From the NCBI GenBank assembly GCA_009776995.1, contig WRMR01000066.1:1-13883 (forward strand): a stretch of 13,883 nt of DNA. The letters are read 5' to 3'. Below the pieces are notes generated by a model that was not told the DNA's origin, did no database searches, and saw only the letters and a list, made by a program, of their open reading frames with translations. Numbering within the stretch: position 1 is the first letter of the stretch; the number at the start of each line of letters is the position of its first letter. Position numbers and translations under genes: made by a program. The DNA comes from Planctomycetaceae bacterium. GTDB lineage: Bacteria > Planctomycetota > Planctomycetia > Pirellulales > Thermoguttaceae. Below, one piece after another: positions 5,877 through 12,922 of the stretch.

Positions 5877-7538
5877 ATGAAAAATATTTTGATCGTATCG
5901 TTTTGCTTGGTTGGCTGTGTTGTCAATGTACTTATGGTCAGCGTATTTGCACAGAACACGGATGAAGTTTTGCCCGTGGTCTGCGTTCAGTTGGACCCGC
6001 TGGAAAAGGTGTTCACGGAAGAATCCTATTTTGTGGAAAACCCTGAAACAGCGGCCGTTGCCAAAGGCGAAACGGCGACGTTTCAATTCGTCATCAGGAG
6101 TGCGTATCCCATCCAGGAACTCAAAATCGAGGCCGGGAATCTGATGAACGGTGATCAGCGGATTGCCGCCACGCTGAAAGCGTTTGTCGGATACATCCGT
6201 GCCGGAAACCATGCGGGAAAACTTTCAAAAGACGCGGTTCTTCCCATTTCCGATTATTATCCTGACTGTTTGCAGGAAATCGATTCCATTGATGTTCCGC
6301 CCATGCAGAACCAGCCGGTGTGGGTCAGTTACGCCATTCCTCGCGATGCGGCAGACGGAAACTATTCCGCAACCCTGACTTTTACCGGAAAACTCAACGG
6401 ACAGCCGTTCCAAATCGCCAAACAGGTGAACGCGAAGGTGTATCCTGTCACATTGCCCGAACAAACCCTGTGGGTCACCAACTGGTGGGTGTCGTCCGGC
6501 TTCTCGAAAATGAACGGGAATCAGCCGGTGGAGAATTACTCCGACCGTTACTGGGAATTGCTTACCGCGATGGCGCACGTCATGCGCGACCACGGGCAGA
6601 ACACATACATTTTCTGGGACTGGCCGGGACTTTGCAAGATCGAATTGAGCGGTACGCAATACTCATTCGATTTCGCAAACTTCGACACAATGGTTGAACT
6701 GCTGATCCGTGAGGGCGGTCTCCAACGGATTGAAGGCGGCCACCTGGGCGGTCGGATGGGTGGTTGGGATTCGGATTTCGGAGTCTCCGTGCCGAAATCA
6801 GGGACGAAACCGATTGACGATGAAGCGGTTCAAAACTTCCTTTCGCAGTTTCTCCCTGCCCTGTACAGCCATTTGGAAGCGAAAGGGTGGAAGGATAGGT
6901 ATGTGCAGCATATTGCCGACGAACCGACCGACCAGAACGCGGAATCGTATCTCCGTATCACCGAATTTGTGAAAAAACAAATGCCGGGAATACCGATTGT
7001 TGACGCGTTGAGTTCGAAGAAATTGGTCGATTTTGTTGATGTATGGGTCCCGATCCTTGACCATTATCACAAAGAGTATGCGTTCTATCAGGAACGGCAG
7101 GCGGCCGGAGATGAAATCTGGTTTTACACCTGCACAGGGCCGCAAGGCAATTATGCCAACCGTTTTATGGAACAGCCATTGGTGCAGACACGTTTCCTGC
7201 ACTGGATCAATTATCGATATGGTTCAACGGGCTATCTGCATTGGGGGTTCAACTTCTGGCACATGAACACGACCAACGATGCTGCCGTCAATAACTGGCC
7301 TGCGGGCGATTCCTGGATTGTCTATCCGAAAGAAGGGGGAGTATTCAGTTCCATCCGGCTGGCAGCCATGCGCGACGGAATTAACGATTACGGACTCCTG
7401 AAACTGTTGGAACAAAAAGCACCCGGCAGGGCAAAAGCACTTGCAGGAGCAGTGATTCAAGATTTCGACAGTTATAACAGCAATGTCCGGGCATTCCGGC
7501 AAACACGGCTGAAACTGCTGGAAGAGTTAAGTCAATAG
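5877..7538 (+). CDS. Secreted DUF4091 / GH123-like glycoside hydrolase
   Basis: A 553-residue exported protein. GH123 enzymes are beta-N-acetylgalactosaminidases that use the substrate's 2-acetamido group as nucleophile, with an adjacent Asp-Glu pair. Domains: signal peptide 1-25 (cleavage likely after VFA), a beta-sandwich about 30-190 (GETATFQFVI at 64-73), a TIM-barrel-like part about 195-460, and the DUF4091 C-terminal signature with SIRLAAMRDGINDYGLL (492-508). The Asp-Glu pair is D348-E349 in HIADEP, as expected for GH123. LVGC at 11-14 could pass for a lipobox, but the hydrophobic stretch continues past it. Start: ATG with GGAG (5866-5869) seven bases away. It lies 111 bases after the oxidoreductase and 47 before the GH20-like gene. 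The exact linkage is inference, and DUF4091 proteins as a group are mostly untested. Confidence 0.85.
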   Translation: MKNILIVSFCLVGCVVNVLMVSVFAQNTDEVLPVVCVQLDPLEKVFTEESYFVENPETAAVAKGETATFQFVIRSAYPIQELKIEAGNLMNGDQRIAATLKAFVGYIRAGNHAGKLSKDAVLPISDYYPDCLQEIDSIDVPPMQNQPVWVSYAIPRDAADGNYSATLTFTGKLNGQPFQIAKQVNAKVYPVTLPEQTLWVTNWWVSSGFSKMNGNQPVENYSDRYWELLTAMAHVMRDHGQNTYIFWDWPGLCKIELSGTQYSFDFANFDTMVELLIREGGLQRIEGGHLGGRMGGWDSDFGVSVPKSGTKPIDDEAVQNFLSQFLPALYSHLEAKGWKDRYVQHIADEPTDQNAESYLRITEFVKKQMPGIPIVDALSSKKLVDFVDVWVPILDHYHKEYAFYQERQAAGDEIWFYTCTGPQGNYANRFMEQPLVQTRFLHWINYRYGSTGYLHWGFNFWHMNTTNDAAVNNWPAGDSWIVYPKEGGVFSSIRLAAMRDGINDYGLLKLLEQKAPGRAKALAGAVIQDFDSYNSNVRAFRQTRLKLLEELSQ

Positions 7539-7547
7539 ATTTTGACT

Positions 7548-7563
7548 TTTTCATTAATGAAAA
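7548..7563. repeat. Perfect 16-base palindrome between the two hydrolase genes
   Basis: TTTTCATTAATGAAAA reads the same on both strands. It sits nine bases after the GH123-like stop and 22 bases before the GH20-like ATG, in an AT-rich 47-base gap with no Shine-Dalgarno site and no recognisable promoter. Without a loop it makes a poor hairpin, so a protein-binding site is the likelier reading. A chance AT-rich palindrome is possible. Confidence 0.35.
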
Positions 7564-7585
7564 CCCAATTTTTAAATTTTTTCCT

Positions 7586-8680
7586 ATGAGAACCTTATTT
7601 TTCATGGTTGTTTCAATCGCGCTGACTGTCAGCGCATTGTCACAGAACACAAACGAGACGCCAAAAGCGTTGGACGAAGTTTTACCCGTTCGCGGGTTAA
7701 GTATCGGTGTCCCTTCCCCCGAAAATGTGGATGGTTTTGTCCGTTTTATTGATGAAGAGCTTGCACCTGCACGTTTCAATCTGCTTGTGTTACTCGTGGA
7801 TTGGAATTATGCTTACGAAACTCATCCGGAACTGGCCGGAAAACTCACCCGAGCGGATGTGAAGAAGATTGTCGCAGTTTGTCGCAAACATGGAATTGAG
7901 ATTGTGCCGCAAATCAATCTGCTTGGCCATCAGTCATGGGCGAAAAATACCGGCAAATTTCTTACCGTTTTTCCGCAGTTTGACGAAACTCCGCATTTGA
8001 AAACCGAAGAAGCCTTCACTGGTTTTGAGTGGTACGACCCCGATTTCTTCTATTGCAAAAGTTACTGTCCGTTGCACCCCGATGTGCATCAGGTGATTTT
8101 CGATGTGATGGACGAACTGACGGAAGCGTTTGAAACGGATTGGTTTCATGCCGGCATGGACGAGGTCACGATTATCGGCGACGCCCACTGTCCGCGCTGC
8201 AGCGGTCGCGATCCGGCCGAACTGTTTGCCGGAGAAGTCAGGACGATTCATACCCATCTGGCTCAGCAGGGGAAACGCATGATGATATGGGGCGACCGGT
8301 TGCTCGACGGCAAAACGACGGGCTTCCATCCTTCGGAATCGAGTATGAACAATACCCATCGCGCGATTGACATGATACCGAAAGACGTTTTTATTTGCGA
8401 CTGGCACTATGGCCATGCTCATCAGTCGCCCGTCTATTTCGCCATGAAAGGATTTGACGTTGCCGCATGTCCCTGGAACAACGCCAACGTGGCAGCGCAG
8501 CAACTGGACGACATGCTTCGCTCACGGGAACGGGCGACCAGGGAGTTGAAGCCTCATTTTCAGGGAGTGATATTGACCGTTTGGACCGGATGGAACGCCT
8601 TCCGTGACGAGTATTACAACTCTGACAAGAACGAAACCGGTGCAGGAACACTGAAAATGCTGATTGAGGAATACAAGTAG
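7586..8680 (+). CDS. Secreted GH20-like beta-N-acetylhexosaminidase family protein
   Basis: A 364-residue exported protein with a GH20-type catalytic barrel. GH20 enzymes remove terminal beta-linked GlcNAc or GalNAc by substrate-assisted catalysis, with an Asp-Glu pair. Seen: signal peptide about 1-19; a VPQINLLGH strand (107-115) matching the GH20 motif that ends in a conserved His; FHAGMDEV (187-194) with the pair D192-E193; and late Trp-rich motifs CPWNN (295-299) and VWTGW (332-336). A C202xxC205 pair follows the catalytic strand. The protein lacks the N-terminal GH20b domain of classical hexosaminidases and is shorter than they are. No Shine-Dalgarno site precedes the ATG, and the upstream bases are T/A-rich. 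It probably shares a transcript with the GH123-like gene. The signal-peptide coding region is nearly identical to that gene's. Substrate is inferred, and non-hydrolytic relatives exist. Confidence 0.82.
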   Translation: MRTLFFMVVSIALTVSALSQNTNETPKALDEVLPVRGLSIGVPSPENVDGFVRFIDEELAPARFNLLVLLVDWNYAYETHPELAGKLTRADVKKIVAVCRKHGIEIVPQINLLGHQSWAKNTGKFLTVFPQFDETPHLKTEEAFTGFEWYDPDFFYCKSYCPLHPDVHQVIFDVMDELTEAFETDWFHAGMDEVTIIGDAHCPRCSGRDPAELFAGEVRTIHTHLAQQGKRMMIWGDRLLDGKTTGFHPSESSMNNTHRAIDMIPKDVFICDWHYGHAHQSPVYFAMKGFDVAACPWNNANVAAQQLDDMLRSRERATRELKPHFQGVILTVWTGWNAFRDEYYNSDKNETGAGTLKMLIEEYK

Positions 8681-8790
8681 ATGTGATTTTTTCACTGTTC
8701 TACTGTTTGTTTGCTGGAAAACAAGTAATCGGACAATCAACGAAAACACAAAGCCCAACCTTTGATGACATACAACTAACAATTACCAAC

Positions 8791-8811
8791 CGGTCAGTGG
8801 CCAACTGACCG
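8791..8811 (+). other. Eight-pair hairpin upstream of the HEAT-repeat gene
   Basis: CGGTCAGT (8791-8798) pairs perfectly with ACTGACCG (8804-8811) around a GGCCA loop. No T-run follows, so it is not a classical terminator. It ends 13 bases before the GGAG of the HEAT-repeat gene. It could pause transcription, protect an mRNA end or bind a regulator. The rest of the 158-base gap shows no clear promoter. Confidence 0.4.
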
Positions 8812-8838
8812 CCAAACTAACGATGGAGATCATCAATT

Positions 8839-10860
8839 ATGACAAAACTGACATTCAAGATATTTAGCACTCTGATCGCCATGACATTCTGTGCAACGAC
8901 GTTTGCACAGGACCCGGACTGGCACGTCGTTCCGAAAGACGACCTGACCGGCACCCGGCCGGCCATCGCGCGCGTGTTGCAAACCACCGCCGATGAAGCC
9001 ACCTGCCTCCAAGTGATGCAGCAGGAAGGAACCAACGATGACACCTTGTATCTGAAAATGCTTGCCGGGAAGCGACTTGGAACACACGGCACCGTCGCTT
9101 CGGTTCCACAACTCGTTTCGATGCTGGAGCAGGGCCAGGCAGGTTTTTTTGCACGTTACGCATTGGAAACGATTCCCGGTGCGGAAGTGGACGCGGCCCT
9201 GTGCGAAGTCTTGCCGAAGCTCAAAGACCCAGCCGTCGTCGCGGGTGTGTTGACGACACTCGGTGTTCGCGCAAATCCTGCTTCGATGAAAACCGCCAGG
9301 GAGTTTTTGACCAACAGCGACGCCGATGTCCGCAAAGCGGCGGCGTATGCGTTTGCCCTTTGTGCCGCTGCCAACGATTCGTTCGACTATACCGGGTTGC
9401 CCGAACTTAATGCCGAACTGGCGGATGCCGCCTTCCTTTTGGCGGAATGCTTTGCCGCGAAGGATGACCGGGCAATGGCGATTGCCGTTTACGACGCCAT
9501 TGCAAAAGCGGATATCCAAGCCTATCAGATGGAGAGCGGTGTTTATCAGCACATTCTTGCGCTCGGCAACGAAGGCATTTCGGAACTTGTGACGCAGATC
9601 AATTCGCCGGATATCAAGCTGTTTCTCGTCGCCATGAAAGTCGGTCGCGAGCTTCCTGCGGGGGATGCCGTGACCAGGGCGATGCTCGCCCAGATCGACA
9701 AGCAAACCGATCCGTTGCGCAAAGCATTGCTCGTGCGTGCCATCGGCGACCGCAACGACGCGGCATCGAAATCGGCGTCGTTACCGGTGATTTCAGAATT
9801 GGCGCAATCGGGTGACGAGGTGGTGCGCGTGGCGGCGATTGACGCCCTGAGAAATATCGGTAATCCGTCGGTGCTCCCGGTTTTGACTGCGGCGGCCAAT
9901 CAAAATACTTCTCCGGCAACTGCGAACGCAGCAAAAAAGACGCTTGCTGAACTTCCTGGTAAGGAAGTTGACGCGGCCATCGTCGATCTGCTTGAAAAAG
10001 GCAATGCGGCGGCCAAGGTCATTGCCATCAAGCTGATCGAGGAACGCCGGATCATCACGGCCTTTGCACAATTACAAAAGGGACTTGAGGATTCCGACGC
10101 CAACGTGCGAAAAGCGACACTCGACGCGTTCGGCCAGGTGGCGGGCATCGACGAATTGCCGCTCTTGCTCGGATTTTTGAGTCAAGTGAAGAACGAGGAG
10201 GAACTGAAAGCCTTGCAACAAGTTCTGAAATCGGCCTGTACCCGTATGCCGCAGGATGCCGCCGCGTCGGAAGTCGCGAAAATGATTCCGACCGCAACGA
10301 GGCCAATTCAGATATTCCTGTTGGAACTGCTCATGGAAATCGCCGGTCCGAAAGCCGTGGCAACGGTTGAAACGTATGCCTGGGGTAATGATGTCTCATT
10401 GAAAGACAAAGCCACCGAGCTGTTGGGTGCCTGGCGTTCGCCGCCGGACATGGAACGGGTGGCCAATGCGTGTTTGAAACTGGCAAAAGAAGCGAGTGAT
10501 GACCGCTACAAAATTCGCGGACTTCGCGGTTACATCCGGCTTGCGCGACAGTTTGACATGCCGGTCGAACGCCGGATCGAAATGGCCAAACAAATGTTCG
10601 ATCTGGCGGAGCGTGATGCAGACAAAATTCTTGTTTTCGATGTTTACAGCCGTTACCCGTCGGCGAATATGCTGGCTGCGGCTATGGAACATATTGACAA
10701 GGCCGCGTTCCGTGAAAAAGCCTGCGAAACAGCGGTGATTATCGGTGAAAAAACACCGGACAAATTGGCAACTGTTGCCGCCGCGATGAAAGCCGTGATT
10801 GAGAAAAGCACAAACGCGGACATGAAAGCCCGCGCCCAACGTGTGCTTGATCGGCAGTAG
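8839..10860 (+). CDS. Secreted HEAT-repeat protein
   Basis: A 673-residue protein with a signal peptide (1-23, cleavage likely between FA and QD) followed by helical repeats over nearly its whole length. HEAT-type units are clearest around residues 155-180 (DSDADVRKAAAYAFALCAAA), 325-353 (DEVVRVAAIDALRNIGNPSV) and 420-447 (SDANVRKATLDAFGQV). They show the usual Val-Arg pair opening the second helix. HEAT solenoids are binding scaffolds, and no catalytic motif or haem-binding CxxCH was found. ATG start, with GGAG (8825-8828) ten bases upstream. It lies 158 bases after the GH20-like gene and is followed by a large palindromic repeat. Its partner is unknown; position suggests it could act with the neighbouring exported enzymes, but that is inference. 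Similar secreted HEAT proteins are common in planctomycetes. Confidence 0.88.
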   Translation: MTKLTFKIFSTLIAMTFCATTFAQDPDWHVVPKDDLTGTRPAIARVLQTTADEATCLQVMQQEGTNDDTLYLKMLAGKRLGTHGTVASVPQLVSMLEQGQAGFFARYALETIPGAEVDAALCEVLPKLKDPAVVAGVLTTLGVRANPASMKTAREFLTNSDADVRKAAAYAFALCAAANDSFDYTGLPELNAELADAAFLLAECFAAKDDRAMAIAVYDAIAKADIQAYQMESGVYQHILALGNEGISELVTQINSPDIKLFLVAMKVGRELPAGDAVTRAMLAQIDKQTDPLRKALLVRAIGDRNDAASKSASLPVISELAQSGDEVVRVAAIDALRNIGNPSVLPVLTAAANQNTSPATANAAKKTLAELPGKEVDAAIVDLLEKGNAAAKVIAIKLIEERRIITAFAQLQKGLEDSDANVRKATLDAFGQVAGIDELPLLLGFLSQVKNEEELKALQQVLKSACTRMPQDAAASEVAKMIPTATRPIQIFLLELLMEIAGPKAVATVETYAWGNDVSLKDKATELLGAWRSPPDMERVANACLKLAKEASDDRYKIRGLRGYIRLARQFDMPVERRIEMAKQMFDLAERDADKILVFDVYSRYPSANMLAAAMEHIDKAAFREKACETAVIIGEKTPDKLATVAAAMKAVIEKSTNADMKARAQRVLDRQ

Positions 10861-10868
10861 CTCGCCAC

Positions 10869-10923
10869 CAGAGCCGCGAGAGTTATCGAGCGGAGTGACC
10901 ACTCCGTGACCGTCGCGGCTCTG
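10869..10923. repeat. REP-like nested palindrome, copy 1
   Basis: Outer arms CAGAGCCGCGA (10869-10879) and TCGCGGCTCTG (10913-10923) are perfect 11-base inverted repeats. Inside, CGGAGT (10891-10896) pairs with ACTCCG (10901-10906) around GACC. The 55-base unit begins eight bases after the HEAT-gene stop. The left arm plus two bases recurs at 13871-13883. No T-run follows, so it is read as a dispersed REP/MITE-like element that may also stabilise or end the mRNA. Confidence 0.65.
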
Positions 10924-11001
10924 AGGGATCGAACAACTGATTTCTGCGCGGGTTCTAAGGATGATTCAACCATATCAGATGTCATTTTTATCTTTGTGCT
11001 G

Positions 11002-11030
11002 TTGACAGTTTTGCGTAAGTACCATTTATT
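11002..11030 (+). promoter_or_regulatory. Sigma70-type promoter for panB
   Basis: A perfect TTGACA (11002-11007), a 17-base spacer and TTTATT (11025-11030, four of six). Transcription would start near 11037, giving a leader of about 47 bases before the ATG at 11084. Together with the repeat upstream and the terminator downstream, this makes panB a likely single-gene unit. Confidence 0.5.
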
Positions 11031-11083
11031 CCGTTGAAAAATAGTGAAATCACTGCGAAGGGTTGCAATCAAGGTATCAAAGT

Positions 11084-11872
11084 ATGAACGCACAACGAAC
11101 TGACCGTTTGGAACGGATGACGGTTCCCGGGTTTCGCCAAAAAAAGCAACAGGGCAAAAAACTGACCGTGGTGACGGCGTATGATTACCCGGGTGCGCGG
11201 CTGGTTGACGTTGCGGGAATGGACGCGATCCTTGTCGGGGACAGTCTGGCTAATGTCGTGCAGGGCAGGAACACGACTCTCCCGGTAACGGTTGAGCAGA
11301 TGATTTATCATGCGCAAATGGTCATGCGCGCGGTCAAACATGCCTTGGTGATCGTCGATATGCCATTCCCGACCGGCCAGTTGGGGCCGTCGGCGGCACT
11401 CGACGCGGCAGCACGCATTCTCAAGGAAACGGAGGCCGACGCCGTGAAAATTGAAGGCGGGCAAAGCCGGATGGAAACCATCCGAACCGTTGTCGAAGCA
11501 GGCATTCCCGTCATGGGACACTGTGGTTTTCTGCCGCAACACATTCGCAAGATGGGCAGCTACAAAATTCAACGAGACCGCCAACAGATCATCAACGATG
11601 TTTTGGCCCTTGAAGCCGCCGGAGCTTTTGCCGTTGTGGTCGAGCTTGTCGCGCCGGAATTGGCCGCCGAGGTTTCACAAATGGTCACTATTCCGACCAT
11701 CGGCATCGGCGCGGGCGGCGGTTGCGACGGTCAGGTTCTCGTCTTTCACGATCTGCTCGGCTTTGCCGACACTCCGCCGCCGAAACACGTCAGGCAATAC
11801 GCTTCGATTTTTGACACCGCTTTGACGGCTCTCGAAAACTACAAAAATGACGTGGAAGGCGGAAACTTTTGA
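11084..11872 (+). CDS. panB: 3-methyl-2-oxobutanoate hydroxymethyltransferase (ketopantoate synthesis)
   Basis: The first committed step of pantothenate and coenzyme A synthesis: a one-carbon unit from 5,10-methylenetetrahydrofolate is added to 3-methyl-2-oxobutanoate to give ketopantoate. The 262-residue protein has the usual length and a complete set of motifs: VTAYDYPGARL (30-40), VGDSLANVVQG (51-61, metal ligand D53), VDMPF (91-95, D92), VKIEGG (121-126, E124), the GHCGFLPQ equivalent of the usual GHIGLTPQ (145-152), the catalytic-region E187 in VVVEL, and GIGAGGGCDGQVLVFHDLLG (207-226). The frame stays open to a TTG at 11063, but ATG 11084 is preferred: AAGG (11071-11074) lies nine bases ahead and this start fits family length. 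No panC or panD gene is adjacent. Cytosolic. Confidence 0.95.
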   Translation: MNAQRTDRLERMTVPGFRQKKQQGKKLTVVTAYDYPGARLVDVAGMDAILVGDSLANVVQGRNTTLPVTVEQMIYHAQMVMRAVKHALVIVDMPFPTGQLGPSAALDAAARILKETEADAVKIEGGQSRMETIRTVVEAGIPVMGHCGFLPQHIRKMGSYKIQRDRQQIINDVLALEAAGAFAVVVELVAPELAAEVSQMVTIPTIGIGAGGGCDGQVLVFHDLLGFADTPPPKHVRQYASIFDTALTALENYKNDVEGGNF

Positions 11873-11930
11873 ACATCCTGCCTTTTTGCACGTATCCTAT
11901 TTCGCCTATTTCATTCGGCGATATTCCCGG

Positions 11931-11961
11931 CGTATTCTTTTGATCCAATACGATTTTTTTT
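11931..11961 (+). terminator. Candidate intrinsic terminator after panB
   Basis: CGTATT (11931-11936) pairs with AATACG (11947-11952) around a ten-base loop. One A and then eight T residues (11954-11961) follow at once. It lies 58 bases after the panB stop. The stem is short and AT-rich, so strength is uncertain, but the T-run is in the right place. Confidence 0.5.
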
Positions 11962-12006
11962 GGGGTGAGGGTGTCAGTTACTCTTTTTTTTCGCCCGATG
12001 TCCATA

Positions 12007-12029
12007 CTCCCCCTTACCCCTTAGGGGAG
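12007..12029 (+). other. C/G-tract inverted repeat before the transport operon
   Basis: CTCCCC (12007-12012) pairs with GGGGAG (12024-12029). Within the loop, CCCC (12017-12020) can instead pair with GGGG (12024-12027), so two structures compete. It lies about 45 bases before the GTG start of the binding-protein gene. It might be a dispersed repeat or a leader structure. No promoter could be fixed in this gap. Confidence 0.3.
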
Positions 12030-12073
12030 GTTGGCACGGTTAGGGTGAAAGACATTGATTACGGAGTTTTTCT

Positions 12074-12910
12074 GTGAAAACAACGCTCTTACTGATTCTG
12101 TTGCCAATCATCATACTCTTGTCAATCGGTTGCCAAAAACCGGAACCGTTGCGTATTGCGTGCAGCAGTGATATGTTGCCTGTGGTGACGGTCCTCGGTC
12201 GCGAGTTCCAAAAACATTTTGGCGTACCGATGTCGGTAATGCGTTACGAGCAGGACGCGTTTGCCGCAGAGGACTCGACACACTTTGACTTTGTCATCAC
12301 CGACGACCTGGACCTGATTGACCTGTTGCTCGAACAAGGAACGATTAGCACGATCACGGATATTGGCTATGCCATGCCTGCCATGGTGCTTCGGCGAAGT
12401 GACAATCTGCCGGTTTTGAAACTCGCCGACCTGGCCGCCGTTGATCGTCCTTTGCGGATGACGATTGCTTCAACCAACGGAACACTTCCGCAAATCGCCA
12501 AGGCACGGTTTGAGCAGACCGGCATTCCGCTGCAAGGGGGCGAGGCAAAAATCCGGTTGATGCGGTTTTTGATTCGGGAAATTCGTTCCGACGGCACGGA
12601 ACAACAAACCACGCCGGAAACGATGCTGCAACAACTCATCGACCAGGAAACGGACATCGTGGTCTTTTGGGACTTTGTTGCCGCCGGGGCGATGGCAAAA
12701 CATGCTGATTCCGGCTCCTTCGTGACGATTGCCTGGCCGCAGGAACCGTCGGACACGATCACAATTCCGCTTGGCCTGATCAAAGATTGCGCCGGATTTT
12801 CCGACTGCAAAGTCTTCGTTGATTTCGTCAAATCCCGTCGGGGAAGCGAACTGCTACAATCCTGTTTCCTGCATCCCGGCGACGATTTGGCCGGAACACG
12901 ATCACAATAA
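12074..12910 (+). CDS. ModA-like ABC-transporter substrate-binding lipoprotein
   Basis: A 278-residue exported lipoprotein: hydrophobic signal sequence ending in LSIGC (16-20), with C20 the lipidation site. The mature part is a type II periplasmic binding-protein fold like molybdate-binding ModA: LRIACSSDMLPVVTVLGREF (26-45) at the first strand and helix, FDFVITDDLDLIDLLLEQG (71-89) matching the ModA 'Asp-Val-Phe ... Asp' segment, then IGYAMPAMVLRR (97-108). The start is GTG, chosen because ACGGAG (12061-12066) sits seven bases upstream. The permease gene follows the TAA by 12 bases, so the two form an operon. That permease is of the zinc/manganese (ABC-3) type, which normally works with a different, cluster A-I binding protein such as ZnuA. 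The ligand therefore cannot be named: an oxyanion by fold, a divalent metal by context. Confidence 0.82.
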   Translation: MKTTLLLILLPIIILLSIGCQKPEPLRIACSSDMLPVVTVLGREFQKHFGVPMSVMRYEQDAFAAEDSTHFDFVITDDLDLIDLLLEQGTISTITDIGYAMPAMVLRRSDNLPVLKLADLAAVDRPLRMTIASTNGTLPQIAKARFEQTGIPLQGGEAKIRLMRFLIREIRSDGTEQQTTPETMLQQLIDQETDIVVFWDFVAAGAMAKHADSGSFVTIAWPQEPSDTITIPLGLIKDCAGFSDCKVFVDFVKSRRGSELLQSCFLHPGDDLAGTRSQ

Positions 12911-12922
12911 AGAGTGACGCCA

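Noticed and set aside
5877..5951. Lipobox reading of LVGC in the GH123-like signal peptide
   Set aside because: The hydrophobic stretch continues for about ten residues past the Cys and ends in a good signal-peptidase I site (VFA before Gln), so a lipoprotein is less likely, though not excluded.
11063..11083. TTG start for panB, seven codons upstream
   Set aside because: ATG 11084 has better spacing to AAGG and gives the normal family length.
11847..12077. Small + strand frame covering the gap after panB
   Set aside because: It overlaps the panB end, contains the T-runs of the likely terminator and encodes no recognisable motif.
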